Assembly: GCF_000427465.1 (NCBI RefSeq)
Contig: NZ_ATYB01000014.1
Span: 1,201,570 to 1,265,569, forward strand
DNA length: 64,000 bases
Source of the DNA: Sinorhizobium arboris LMG 14919
GTDB lineage: Bacteria; Pseudomonadota; Alphaproteobacteria; Rhizobiales; Rhizobiaceae
Reading direction: 5' to 3'
In this document: positions 1 through 7,515 of the stretch, one piece after another
Position numbering within the stretch: the first letter of the stretch is position 1
Layout of the letters: each line of letters opens with the position of its first letter
Translations under genes and position numbers: made by a program
Notes under the pieces: generated by a model
Databases searched by the model: none
Seen by the model: only the letters and a program-made list of their open reading frames with translations
Told to the model about the DNA's origin: nothing

Positions 1-533
1 CCGGGAATCCTCACCTGCTGATCGGCTTCTTTGATTTCATATCCATCCTTGTTGCTGAGAAGGTCACCCCCGGCGGCCGGATTCATTGGTTCAGGCAATT
101 CCCCCGGCCAATCGACCCGCATCTCCGTGACTGCGTCCGCTCCGACCTTGTACGGCCAGTCGGTCGCATTCTCCGTGAGTTCCAGGAGGGGTAAGCCGAA
201 GGCGCGGTGCGAAGCTCGCTCGGGATCGGATGCTGCAAGAAGACCGGGTATCGGCTGATAGCGGAAATAAAGACGCGCGCGTTCCACGGGGGTGTTTACC
301 ACCGCTAGAGAGTGCACGCCTTTCTCACGCAGGGCTGGATTGAGCCGGGCCATCGCCGCGACATGGCGTCGGCAGAAAGGACAAAGCAGGCCTCGAAACA
401 AACCGATCAACAAAGGGCTGCGGCCGCGAAACTCATCAAGCGCGATCTTCCCCTCGCGAGAGATCGCATCCAGCACGATGTTCGGGGCCCGGTCGCCCGG
501 TTGCAAAGGATGGTCTTGATAATGCGCGGACAT
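1..533 (-). CDS. AhpC/TSA-family thioredoxin-like (redoxin) protein, 3' end cut by window
   Basis: The reading frame runs from an ATG at 533 leftwards off the window edge, giving about 177 codons without a stop. It begins MSAHYQDHPLQPGDRAPNIVLDA, and PGDRAPNIVLD is the usual N-terminal strand of peroxiredoxin and redoxin folds. At about residues 53-60 it carries LLCPFCRRHVA, a CxxC-like redox motif after the central beta strand. A very good ribosome site, AGGAGGT, lies just upstream of the ATG. The fold points to thiol-dependent redox or peroxide chemistry in the cytoplasm. The true C-terminus, and so any extra domain, is not visible. The gene appears single and leads away from the repeat-rich spacer at 534-1043. 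Confidence 0.75.
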   Translation of the reverse strand, partial: MSAHYQDHPLQPGDRAPNIVLDAISREGKIALDEFRGRSPLLIGLFRGLLCPFCRRHVAAMARLNPALREKGVHSLAVVNTPVERARLYFRYQPIPGLLAASDPERASHRAFGLPLLELTENATDWPYKVGADAVTEMRVDWPGELPEPMNPAAGGDLLSNKDGYEIKEADQQVRIP

Positions 534-870
534 TGACAACCTCCTCGCCCGAAGGACCAGTCAAGAAGAGGCAGTATGACAAATGCTTCGCGGTCGATCA
601 CGTGCTGGGCGCAAAAGTCCTGCTCGAAAGCATTCGGGCATGCACACCCTGACCTCTCGTCTCAGCGTCAGCCAGGATAGACCTGAGAATGGCCCCATAT
701 CGGCCCGCGAGCAAGCGTAAACAGCAGCTCGTGACCGGCGCTACAGGACGCGACACAGCGCCATTTAAACATCTGCAATCTCTTCCCCGTCACAGAAATG
801 CAGAAACTACTTCAAGGCTGTCGGATATGAGGCCGATTAAACGCGACGCGCTTTAAAAATCGCGACACGC

Positions 871-895
871 TTTAGGTCGACCAGACCTGATCATC
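871..895. repeat. TTTAGGTCGACC palindromic repeat, relative of the element at 9558
   Basis: The sequence TTTAGGTCGACCAGACCTGA forms a small hairpin (874-878 with 884-888) and is followed by TCATC. The element at 9561 has the same layout, TTTAGGCCGACCGGGCCTAA followed by AATCATC. The paired substitutions inside the stem keep pairing, which suggests a shared, structurally maintained repeat. Confidence 0.4.
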
Positions 896-950
896 GTGGT
901 CCGGAGCGCTTCAGTGCTCCATCGAAGCATTGAAACGCTCTGATACTTTC

Positions 951-982
951 GGACGGAAAACCGCTGCGCGCTTTTCCTGGAG
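951..982. repeat. GGACGGAAAACCGCTGCGC intergenic repeat block
   Basis: This 32-bp block aligns with 13759-13789 with a handful of substitutions and one length change. Both begin GGACG, keep a CCGC-GCGC core followed by CTTTT, and end GGAG. Similar words are common in rhizobial intergenic DNA as I remember it, so I read it as a dispersed mosaic repeat. Confidence 0.4.
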
Positions 983-1043
983 TTGCCGCCGCTGAGGTCA
1001 AGGCTGAGATGAAGTCGGTGGGGAAACGCGCGCGCTCCGGAAA

Positions 1044-1397
1044 TTACTTCTCCGTCCCCTCAGGGGAAATCTGTTGCGATTCGCCGCCGGTGCCGGTTTG
1101 GGCCGTCGGATCCCGGTCGGTCGGGACCGGCTGCCCGGTGCCGACGCTGCCCGTCTGTTCCGGTGAGGGGGCGGGTTGAACCTGTTCCGTCTCGGTGAGG
1201 CGGTCGTTATCGGTGCTTTCGCCCCAGATTTCCACCGCGCCCCAGACGACGAGGGCAAGGAACAGACCGCCGACGAGCACGCCGAGCACGGGTATGCCTG
1301 AGCGGCCCTGTTTCGCCTCCTCGGCAGAGAAATTCTCTCTGTCCGCTCCATGCGTCGCAGAGGGCGGATCACCGCGTTCGTCGAGATATTTGGCCAT
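1044..1397 (-). CDS. Small single-pass membrane protein, function unknown
   Basis: This 117-residue protein has a charged, hydrophilic N-terminus (about 1-33), one strong membrane segment at about 35-58 (IPVLGVLVGG...VWGAVEIWG), and a C-terminal tail rich in Pro, Thr, Gly and Gln typical of a disordered linker. A GGAG sequence lies about nine bases before the ATG. It has no cysteine and no catalytic motif that I can see. It sits upstream of a small lipoprotein gene on the opposite side of a 60-bp gap, with both transcribed leftwards. I do not recognise a family; topology suggests an inner-membrane protein with a low-complexity tail. Confidence 0.6.
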   Translation of the reverse strand: MAKYLDERGDPPSATHGADRENFSAEEAKQGRSGIPVLGVLVGGLFLALVVWGAVEIWGESTDNDRLTETEQVQPAPSPEQTGSVGTGQPVPTDRDPTAQTGTGGESQQISPEGTEK

Positions 1398-1457
1398 CGC
1401 TTTTAACTCCGTTGACTGTGACTGTGGAACGGAACGGGAGCCGACAATGTTCCGCGA

Positions 1458-1724
1458 TCAGTCTCCGGGCGGCCAGGAGTCGGCGACGCTGCGGCGAACG
1501 AGCTTATAGGTGTGGTCGGGCTGAACTTCATAGGTCTCGAAGACCATGGTCCCCTGATGCAGGAACCGGTTCTGGATCATGGTGCCCGGGGCGGCGCGGG
1601 TTTTTCGCGACGCGGCGTTTTCGCCATAGGTAAGGCTGCCCGGAAGCGGCTCCAGGTCCGGAGGCGTTGCGGTGCAGCCCGCAAGCGCAGCCACGCAGAT
1701 GAGTATGAGGCCCATTTTCTTCAT
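1458..1724 (-). CDS. Small predicted lipoprotein
   Basis: The 88-residue product starts MKKMGLILICVAALAGCTAT, a textbook lipoprotein signal with lipobox L14-A15-G16-C17. The frame stays open further upstream to 1844, but the ATG at 1724 is preferred because it gives a clean signal peptide and has AAGGACA before it. The mature part of about 70 residues is polar (RFLHQGTMVFETYEVQPDHTY) and has no motif I recognise. It lies 103 bp downstream of the peptide-deformylase-like gene on the same strand and may share its transcript. Predicted location: a lipid-anchored envelope protein. Confidence 0.65.
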   Translation of the reverse strand: MKKMGLILICVAALAGCTATPPDLEPLPGSLTYGENAASRKTRAAPGTMIQNRFLHQGTMVFETYEVQPDHTYKLVRRSVADSWPPGD

Positions 1725-1827
1725 CAACTGTCCTTCGCCTTGATTATTGGAGCCGATGGTCGACCGGGAACGGTTTACGGCAGATCGAAGGTGCGCCGCA
1801 ATCATCGCGTGTCGGGAAATGTCCGGT

Positions 1828-2319
1828 TCAGTTAAATTTCTCAAATCGCTTGACGGCGCGTTCGCGCTTCAGCCTGGAAAGCCGCCGCAGCCAGAAGAAA
1901 CCGTCGAGCTGGTCGATCTCGTGTTGCAGGCAAACCGCCATCAGCCCTTCGGCTTCCTCCTCGCGCGCCTCGCCGCCCAGGGATTGAAAGCGCACACGCA
2001 CGCGCGCCGGCCGCTCTACCTCTTCGACGATGCCGGGCATCGAGACGCTGCCTTCATCATGGCGTACGGTCTCGCTCGACTGCCAGACGATTTCCGGGTT
2101 GACGAAGCTGCGCGGTCCCTCCTGTCGGTCTATCTCGATGACCATCACGCGCTGCAGAATGCCGATATGCGGCGCAGTGATGCCTATGCCGGGGGCGGCG
2201 CGCATCGTGTCGGCGAGATCGTCGGCGAGTTGGCGGAGATCTTCGTCGAATTGCGTGACCGGCTCCGCGGCCGTTGCAAGCAGCGGGTTCGGAAAGCGTA
2301 TGATCGGGCGGACAGCCAT
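1828..2319 (-). CDS. Peptide deformylase-like protein with altered active site
   Basis: This 163-residue protein has the overall peptide deformylase fold pattern (MAVRPIIRFPNPLL start, FVNPEIV, MPG, QHEIDQLDGFFW). The three diagnostic motifs are changed. The family motif GxGxAAxQ reads GIGITAPH (44-51), so the catalytic Gln is His. EGCLS reads EGSVS (89-93), so the metal-binding Cys is Ser. HExxH reads HEIDQ (133-137), so the second metal His is Gln. True deformylases remove formyl from nascent N-termini using Fe2+/Zn2+; this one probably cannot bind metal normally. The ATG at 2319 fits family N-termini; the frame extends upstream to 2388. The housekeeping deformylase is presumably elsewhere. 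Confidence 0.85.
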   Translation of the reverse strand: MAVRPIIRFPNPLLATAAEPVTQFDEDLRQLADDLADTMRAAPGIGITAPHIGILQRVMVIEIDRQEGPRSFVNPEIVWQSSETVRHDEGSVSMPGIVEEVERPARVRVRFQSLGGEAREEEAEGLMAVCLQHEIDQLDGFFWLRRLSRLKRERAVKRFEKFN

Positions 2320-2542
2320 TGGAAATGTCTCTGCTCGGGTCTGTTGCCGGGACGGCGCCCGGGAGGCTCGCCACATTCGTTTCATCATTTCATATGTTTT
2401 TGCAACAGCTTGGATAAATGATCCGAGGGCAGTCGTCGATCGCGTCTGGACTGTGGACGTAGGCGGAGCTTTGCGCTAGCAGGGCAGTGGGGCCGTTTCC
2501 GGCGCAGGCTCGGACGGCGGCAATCTCTGGAGGGGCGGGTCC

Positions 2543-3964
2543 ATGAGCAGCACCGGCGACGATGACCGCGGTTCCGACGAAATCGGCGTCCATGACGGCT
2601 CGGACATCTACGCCGAGGACGGCTCGGTGCGCTCCGATTTCCTGATGCATGTCGGCGCCGCGATCGCCGATCGCGATACGATCTACCTTCGCCAGCATGT
2701 CGCCGGCCTTCACGCCTCCGAACTCGGAGACCTTATCGAGGCGATCCAGCCGGAGCAGCGCATTGCGCTGGTTCTGCTGCTCGGCAAGGACTTCGATCTG
2801 GCCGCACTGACCGAAGTCGACGAAGGAATCCGTCTCGATATCGTCGAGCACCTGCCCAACGAGCAGATCGCCGAGGCGATCGGCGAGATGGATTCCGATG
2901 ATGCGGTCTACATTCTGGAAGACCTTGATCAGGAGGATCAGGAAGAGATCCTCGCCAAGCTTCCCTTTACCGAGCGCGTTCGCCTGCGCCGCTCGCTCGA
3001 CTATCCGGAGAGCACCGCCGGGCGACGCATGCAGACCGAATTCGTTGCAGTGCCGCCTTTCTGGACGGTGGGGCAGACGATCGACTACATGCGGGAGGAC
3101 GAGGATCTGCCCGAAAGCTTCACGCAGATTTTCGTCATCGACCCGACCTTCAAGTTGCTCGGGGCCGTCGATCTCGACCGGGTGCTGCGCGCCAAGCGAT
3201 CGGTAAAGATCGATGCCATCATGCGCGATACGAGCCATTCCGTTCCGGCCGAGATGGACCAGGAGGAGGCCGCACAGCTTTTCGAGCAATACGACCTCCT
3301 CTCGGCCGCCGTCGTCGATGAAAACGGTCGGCTCGTCGGCGTGTTGACGATCGACGATGTGGTCGACGTGATCCAGGAAGAAGCCGAAGAGGATTTCCTG
3401 CGCCTGAGCGGTGTCGGGGACGAGGAATTGTCGGATTCCGTGGCGGAAGCCGCGCGTTCCCGCGTTCCCTGGCTTTTCGTCAATTCCATAACGGCGTTCG
3501 TCTCGGCCTCGGTGATCGGTCTCTTCGATGCGACGATCCAGCAGATCGTCGCGCTCGCGATCCTCATGCCGATCGTGGCGGGGATGGGCGGCAATGCGGG
3601 ATCCCAAACCATGACCGTCACGGTGCGCGCGCTTGCGACACGCGGGCTTGATATTCACAACGCGCCCAGGATCATTCGCCGCGAGGCGGGCGTCGGTCTC
3701 CTGAACGGCATGATCTTTGGAGCCTTCATAGGCCTTGTTGCCGGAGTCTGGTTCCAGGATGCGGATCTCGGTGGCATCATCGCGACCGCGATGATGATCA
3801 ACATGATGGCTGCGGCCCTCGCCGGCATCCTGATTCCGCTTCTGCTCGAAAAATCCGGCGCCGATCCGGCGGTCTCTTCCGCGGTCTTCGTGACGACGGT
3901 AACCGACATAACCGGCTTCTTCAGTTTCCTCGGGATCGCTACGTGGTGGTTCCGCATCGCCTGA
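2543..3964 (+). CDS. mgtE: Magnesium transporter MgtE
   Basis: The 473-residue protein has the standard MgtE layout: a cytoplasmic MgtE_N superhelical domain (about 40-150), two CBS modules (about 150-275), a connecting helix, and five membrane segments (about 300-470). The conserved pore region with PIVAGMGGNAGSQ lies at about 342-354. The acidic N-domain repeats (ILEDLDQEDQEEIL) match the Mg2+-sensing surface of the family. Length is close to the usual 450-470. GGAGGGG lies eight bases before the ATG. It imports Mg2+ across the inner membrane, gated by intracellular Mg2+ through the N and CBS domains. I saw no obvious Mg2+ riboswitch in the 220-bp leader. Confidence 0.93.
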   Translation: MSSTGDDDRGSDEIGVHDGSDIYAEDGSVRSDFLMHVGAAIADRDTIYLRQHVAGLHASELGDLIEAIQPEQRIALVLLLGKDFDLAALTEVDEGIRLDIVEHLPNEQIAEAIGEMDSDDAVYILEDLDQEDQEEILAKLPFTERVRLRRSLDYPESTAGRRMQTEFVAVPPFWTVGQTIDYMREDEDLPESFTQIFVIDPTFKLLGAVDLDRVLRAKRSVKIDAIMRDTSHSVPAEMDQEEAAQLFEQYDLLSAAVVDENGRLVGVLTIDDVVDVIQEEAEEDFLRLSGVGDEELSDSVAEAARSRVPWLFVNSITAFVSASVIGLFDATIQQIVALAILMPIVAGMGGNAGSQTMTVTVRALATRGLDIHNAPRIIRREAGVGLLNGMIFGAFIGLVAGVWFQDADLGGIIATAMMINMMAAALAGILIPLLLEKSGADPAVSSAVFVTTVTDITGFFSFLGIATWWFRIA

Positions 3965-3993
3965 AATGCGACGCCGGCCAGTCGGCCCCGTGT

Positions 3994-4015
3994 TTGACTT
4001 TTACGTCAAAGTCAA
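3994..4015. promoter_or_regulatory. Inverted-repeat operator upstream of the merR gene
   Basis: TTGACTTT (3994-4001) and AAAGTCAA (4008-4015) are exact inverted arms around TACGTC. The site overlaps a plausible -35 (TTGACT) and the spacer to an AT-rich -10 near 4017-4022, and it ends 35 bases before the regulator's GTG. It resembles the TTTACGT-type sites known for LiuR-like MerR regulators, so autoregulation is likely. Confidence 0.55.
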
Positions 4016-4050
4016 CAATAGTAGGGGTTCGTATTGATTGGAATGGCTGC

Positions 4051-4437
4051 GTGAACAAGTACTATAGCATTACCGAGCTGACCCGGGAATTCGGCATCTC
4101 GACCAGGACGCTGCGCTTTTACGAGGATGAGGGACTGATTCATCCGGAGCGTCGTGGCCGTACGCGTCTGTTCCGCCCCGCCGACCGGCATCTCATAAAG
4201 GAGATCCTGCGCGGCCGGCGCATCGGCTTCACCATTGCCGAAATCCGCGAGATCATTCAGGTCTACAAGGACCCGCCCGGCGAGATGGGCCAGCTGCAGC
4301 TCTTGATGAAACGGGTCGAGGAGAAGCGCGAGGACTTACGGCAGAAGCGCAAGGACATCGAAGACACGCTTACCGAACTCGACAACGTCGAAGAGGCCTG
4401 CCTCACGCGCCTTGCGGAAATCGGCGTCGGCACCTGA
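4051..4437 (+). CDS. MerR-family transcriptional regulator (LiuR-like)
   Basis: I start this at the GTG at 4051, giving 128 residues beginning VNKYYSITELTREFGIST; the longer frame from 3943 would run through the mgtE stop and the operator. The winged helix-turn-helix occupies about 5-70 (ITELTREFGISTRTLRFYEDEGLI is the MerR signature), followed by a dimerisation coiled coil at about 75-118. There is no cysteine cluster of the metal-sensing type; the only Cys is near the C-terminus. Members of this short subgroup, such as LiuR, commonly control branched-chain amino acid or acyl-CoA degradation, but no such gene is adjacent. A near-perfect palindrome in its promoter suggests autoregulation. Confidence 0.85.
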   Translation: MNKYYSITELTREFGISTRTLRFYEDEGLIHPERRGRTRLFRPADRHLIKEILRGRRIGFTIAEIREIIQVYKDPPGEMGQLQLLMKRVEEKREDLRQKRKDIEDTLTELDNVEEACLTRLAEIGVGT

Positions 4438-4588
4438 CCAAGCGAACGCCCGCGCGTCCCTCACTCGGTCGTAGGGCTGAGCGGTAATTGAGGAGACGGC
4501 GCATATCGCGCAAGCGAACGTTGCCGCAACGCCCGTACCGCGTGCCTGCAAACTGGGAGGAGGGTGAGCCGGCCTCTTCAATCACCCT

Positions 4589-5062
4589 TCAAATCCAGCG
4601 GGCAGTGTGCCGGCAATATCGCTCGAACTCGAAGCCGAAGCGCGACAGGAGGTGTCGCTCCTCCTTGCGGATCGCGAGCAGGGTCGTCAATCCGACTGCG
4701 CCAATGGCCGTGATGAAGAACCAGGGGTTGATCGTCGCCAATCCGAGGCCGACCATCGCGAGCGTGTAGCTGAAATAGATCGGATTGCGCGTGAAGCGAA
4801 ACGGGCCGCAGGTGACAAGGCAGGTGGCGCACCGATTCGGAAGAACAGCTGTATGGCGGTCGAGGAGGGTTTTGACGGCCCAGAGATCGATGGTGATCGC
4901 CAGCAGCATAAAACCGTAGCCCGCGAGCGAAAGAATCCAACTGGGGCCATGCGCCACCGGAACCGGGAAAAGCCGGCCCAGCGCCAGTGCAATCAGAACG
5001 GCCGCGCCATAAAGCAGGGCCGGCCATGGAAACTTCAGCGGCTTGGCACGATAGGCATTCAT
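4589..5062 (-). CDS. Isoprenylcysteine carboxyl methyltransferase-family membrane protein
   Basis: The 157-residue protein has three to four hydrophobic segments (about 12-31, 42-62, 97-115, 117-132). The family signature GPFRFTRNPIYFSY (86-99) precedes the C-terminal KEERHLLSRFGFEFERYCRHTARW. In ICMT/phospholipid methyltransferase-like families these elements form the S-adenosylmethionine pocket in the membrane. Bacterial members usually have unknown small-molecule or lipid substrates rather than prenylated proteins. It ends a minus-strand pair with the acyltransferase-like gene, the two being separated by three bases, so they are probably co-transcribed. Confidence 0.75.
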   Translation of the reverse strand: MNAYRAKPLKFPWPALLYGAAVLIALALGRLFPVPVAHGPSWILSLAGYGFMLLAITIDLWAVKTLLDRHTAVLPNRCATCLVTCGPFRFTRNPIYFSYTLAMVGLGLATINPWFFITAIGAVGLTTLLAIRKEERHLLSRFGFEFERYCRHTARWI

Positions 5063-5065
5063 GTC

Positions 5066-6073
5066 CTAGTCCCCTGATTGCGCGTCCATTGTGCACTGAC
5101 CGGCGATTCGCGCAATGCGTTCATCCGTGTTCACATCGATTTTGCCCAGGTTCAGATCGTCGAACAGGTTCTGTTCCCTCAGGCGATCGAGCGTGCAACC
5201 GCAAAAGGCGCTGCAGGAGATCGCGGAGTTTCCGTTGCTGCAGGCTCGTTCGCAGTTCAGCCGATAGGCCTGCGCCGGATCCGGTGTCGGAGCGGGAACG
5301 GCGAGAGAGAACAGATAGACCGCCGCTATAAGCAACGGCTGGTGGATGAGATATACGAGCAGACTGTGACGGCCGCCAAAGGCAAGTGGCGCGATCCAGG
5401 GAGCCTCCCCGGTTCCGGCACTTCGGCTGCGCCAGGCGGAGAAAGCCGGGTGGAGCAGCTTTGCGGTGCCGAGGCCGATCAGGAAAGGCGCAAGCCACGG
5501 AAGCAGCGGGACGTAATCATTCGAGCGCGGGATCGTTTCCGAGAGGCCGACCCACCAGAGTGCCGGCACGTCGAAAACCGACGAACGCAGATGGAAGGGT
5601 GCCGCAAAGGCAGCGGCAGCTGCGAGAAAGGAAACGGCGGCGGGCAACTTGAGGAATAGCAGGCCGACGAGGCTTGCCGCCGCAATGGCGTGGAGAATGC
5701 CGAAGAAGATGAACGACTGGGGGAAGGCGAACCAGGTCCCGATGCTGATCAGCGCGGCGGCGCCGGCGATCTTCGCGAAACGCATGGCGAAGGCTCGGGG
5801 ACGGAGATTCGGGAGCTGGCCGAGCACGAGACTGTAACCCGCAAGAAACAGGAAGCTGCCGGCAATCAAGCGCGCGAACATCCGCCAGCCGCCTGTCCCG
5901 GCGGTGCCGGCCGCGACATAGCCGAAGAATTCGAGGTCCCAGACAAAGTGATAGAGAGCCATGGCGACGAGGGCCAGACCGCGAAGCGCATCGAGAAGCG
6001 CGATCCGGTTGGTCCGGGTCACCTCCGCGCGGACTTGCGTTTCAGGAGTCGTCGTCGCGCTTTGGTGAGACAT
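5066..6073 (-). CDS. DUF1624 / heparan-alpha-glucosaminide N-acetyltransferase-like membrane protein
   Basis: This 335-residue protein has many membrane segments and the DUF1624 start RIALLDALRGLALVAMALYHFVWDLEFFGY at about 22-52, with the Arg, Gly and His of that family. GRHSLLVYLIHQPLL occurs near residue 240, also typical of acyltransferase_3-like membrane enzymes. Such proteins transfer acyl groups, usually acetyl, across or at the inner membrane; the acceptor is unknown here. A Cys-containing C-terminal tail (NCERACSNGNSAISCSAFCGC) follows the last membrane helix. The adjacent methyltransferase-like membrane gene follows after three bases. Confidence 0.75.
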   Translation of the reverse strand: MSHQSATTTPETQVRAEVTRTNRIALLDALRGLALVAMALYHFVWDLEFFGYVAAGTAGTGGWRMFARLIAGSFLFLAGYSLVLGQLPNLRPRAFAMRFAKIAGAAALISIGTWFAFPQSFIFFGILHAIAAASLVGLLFLKLPAAVSFLAAAAAFAAPFHLRSSVFDVPALWWVGLSETIPRSNDYVPLLPWLAPFLIGLGTAKLLHPAFSAWRSRSAGTGEAPWIAPLAFGGRHSLLVYLIHQPLLIAAVYLFSLAVPAPTPDPAQAYRLNCERACSNGNSAISCSAFCGCTLDRLREQNLFDDLNLGKIDVNTDERIARIAGQCTMDAQSGD

Positions 6074-6192
6074 CGAATAATCGCTCTGCTGCTGGAGGTG
6101 GGTCTACGCTGGCGGCCTCGCGCCAGTCGCGTCGCGATTATGTTGAAATGAGGACGATAAGTCATCCCAGTCAACGCAAAGGATCGAGTGGC

Positions 6193-6882
6193 CTATGGTC
6201 TGCTCTCTATCAGCGCCGCGCGTGCTTCGGAGAAGAACTGCCGCCGTGCCAGCACGAAGATGACGAGGGCGGTCAGCACCATGAAGACGTAGGGGCTGAT
6301 GAACCAGCCCAGATAGCCGATGGACAGGAAGATCGCCCGGAGCCCGGCATTGAAATGCTTGGCCGCCAGTATGTTCAGGCGGATCGCGCGTTCCGCAGCG
6401 CGCTCCGCAGCCGGTTCGTCGCGCTTCATGTCCGCCGTCATCGGAATGCCGCCCATCAGAATCGAGCAGTAGTTGAACAGCCGGTATGACCAGCCGAACT
6501 TGAAGAAGGAATAGCCGAACAGGCAGGTCAGTCCGCCGACCTTCAGTTCGAAGGCCGTCCTTCCGCTGCGGAATATCTGCGGCAGATCGCTGAAGATCAT
6601 CTGGACCTGTTCGGTCGCGCCAAGCAACGCGAAACAGCCGCCGAGCGCGAAGATCGTCGTCGAGGCGAAGAATGCGGTGCCGGCCTGCAGACCGGCGATA
6701 ATCTGCGTGTCGATCATCTTCAGATCGCGGTTGAGCGAATTGCGGATCCAGCGCGCCCTGTGCTCGTTCATCAATCGCGTCAGGCTGACGCGCTTGAAAT
6801 TACGCCGCCCGTCGGACGTCCAGGCGAAGCCGGCCCAAAGGAGGACGAAGATGGCGAGCGCTACGTAATCTTCAGTGGTCAT
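6193..6882 (-). CDS. DUF599 family membrane protein
   Basis: From the ATG at 6882 the product has 229 residues and starts MTTEDYVALAIFVLLWAGFAW; a longer version from 6924 adds 14 residues. It has four predicted membrane segments (about 6-24, 70-92, 110-130 and 180-212). Between the first two lies RVSLTRLMNEHRARWIRNSLNRD, a conserved-looking charged stretch of this family. DUF599 proteins are widespread in alphaproteobacteria and have no assigned biochemical role. The gene stands alone, with a 120-bp gap to the upstream acyltransferase-like gene. Confidence 0.75.
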   Translation of the reverse strand: MTTEDYVALAIFVLLWAGFAWTSDGRRNFKRVSLTRLMNEHRARWIRNSLNRDLKMIDTQIIAGLQAGTAFFASTTIFALGGCFALLGATEQVQMIFSDLPQIFRSGRTAFELKVGGLTCLFGYSFFKFGWSYRLFNYCSILMGGIPMTADMKRDEPAAERAAERAIRLNILAAKHFNAGLRAIFLSIGYLGWFISPYVFMVLTALVIFVLARRQFFSEARAALIESRP

Positions 6883-7136
6883 GCCGGTTGTTTTGGCATG
6901 GCCGTTTGAAAATGCAAGGCGCACGAAGGCCTGTCTTCAGACTCGCGGCCAAATTGCGGCGGGCAGCGACCTGCCGTCTGTGCCGTCCGGACAAGGCGTC
7001 CAGCCGGCGCGCAGCAGGCGTTCCGCCTTGCCTCGTCACGGTTTTGCCACATTTCGCCATTGCGCATTAACATTTTCTTCGCTATGGACAGTCCACTTGC
7101 CTTATTGGTTACCGAGCTTCGGTATTCGGAGACATC

Positions 7137-7238
7137 ATGGACAAAACAGTAGAGAAGTCGTGCTGGGGCGTGACGGTTCGCGCCGTAGCGGGTTTCGGGG
7201 GTGTTCTCGTTCTCGCCTATCTCTTCGGCGGCTTCTGA
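7137..7238 (+). CDS. 33-residue single-pass membrane protein (small ORF)
   Basis: An ATG at 7137 opens a 33-codon frame ending in TGA at 7236-7238. The product, starting MDKTVEKSCWGVTVRAVAGF, has a short charged N-terminus and one hydrophobic helix (about 12-32). CGGAGA lies six bases before the ATG, and a strong rho-independent terminator follows 25 bases after the stop, so this looks like a complete monocistronic unit. The size falls below usual gene-calling limits. No function can be read from the sequence; small inner-membrane regulators or toxins of this size exist, but neither is implied here. Confidence 0.5.
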   Translation: MDKTVEKSCWGVTVRAVAGFGGVLVLAYLFGGF

Positions 7239-7262
7239 AAATAGAACGACATGTCAAAAGCG

Positions 7263-7293
7263 GTGCAGCCTTCGGGCTGCACTGTTTTTTTTT
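7263..7293 (+). terminator. Rho-independent terminator after the 33-codon ORF
   Basis: A perfect 8-bp stem, GTGCAGCC/GGCTGCAC (7263-7270 and 7275-7282), closes on a TTCG tetraloop. It is followed by TG and nine T residues. Confidence 0.9.
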
Positions 7294-7515
7294 GACTTCC
7301 CGCGGCATGCCGGATCTCGAGAACCATGTCGCACCAACAGAATCCAATGTCGGTCGGTCGCCTGACCGATCGGCATAGGATCGCTTAGGGTTCGACCCTA
7401 TATAAGGGACGATCGACACCGGCCGAGAAGGAAACCGGTGGCTTCGGTTTTATCATCGACGCAGGCGCGAAAGCGCATCGGCGGCACCTCGCGTCAGGCT
7501 CTGGGCAGGCAATTC

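Larger units (their letters stand above)
534..1043. other. 510-bp spacer with repeat fragments, no convincing gene
   Basis: No open frame here has a start site and protein-like composition that I trust. The right half (about 830-985) is a mosaic of short palindromic pieces: two GCGCTTTA-like words, an AGGTC-loop-GACCT hairpin, GAGCGCTTC/GAAACGCTC arms and a block matched at 13759-13789. It separates two minus-strand transcription units. Confidence 0.5.

Noticed and set aside
2400..2542. Possible Mg2+ riboswitch upstream of mgtE
   Set aside because: I could not match the conserved core of the known M-box, and no terminator alternative is present.
7386..7400. GGGTTCGACCC looks like a tRNA T-arm
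   Set aside because: The loop has five bases rather than seven, and no acceptor, D or anticodon arms can be built around it.
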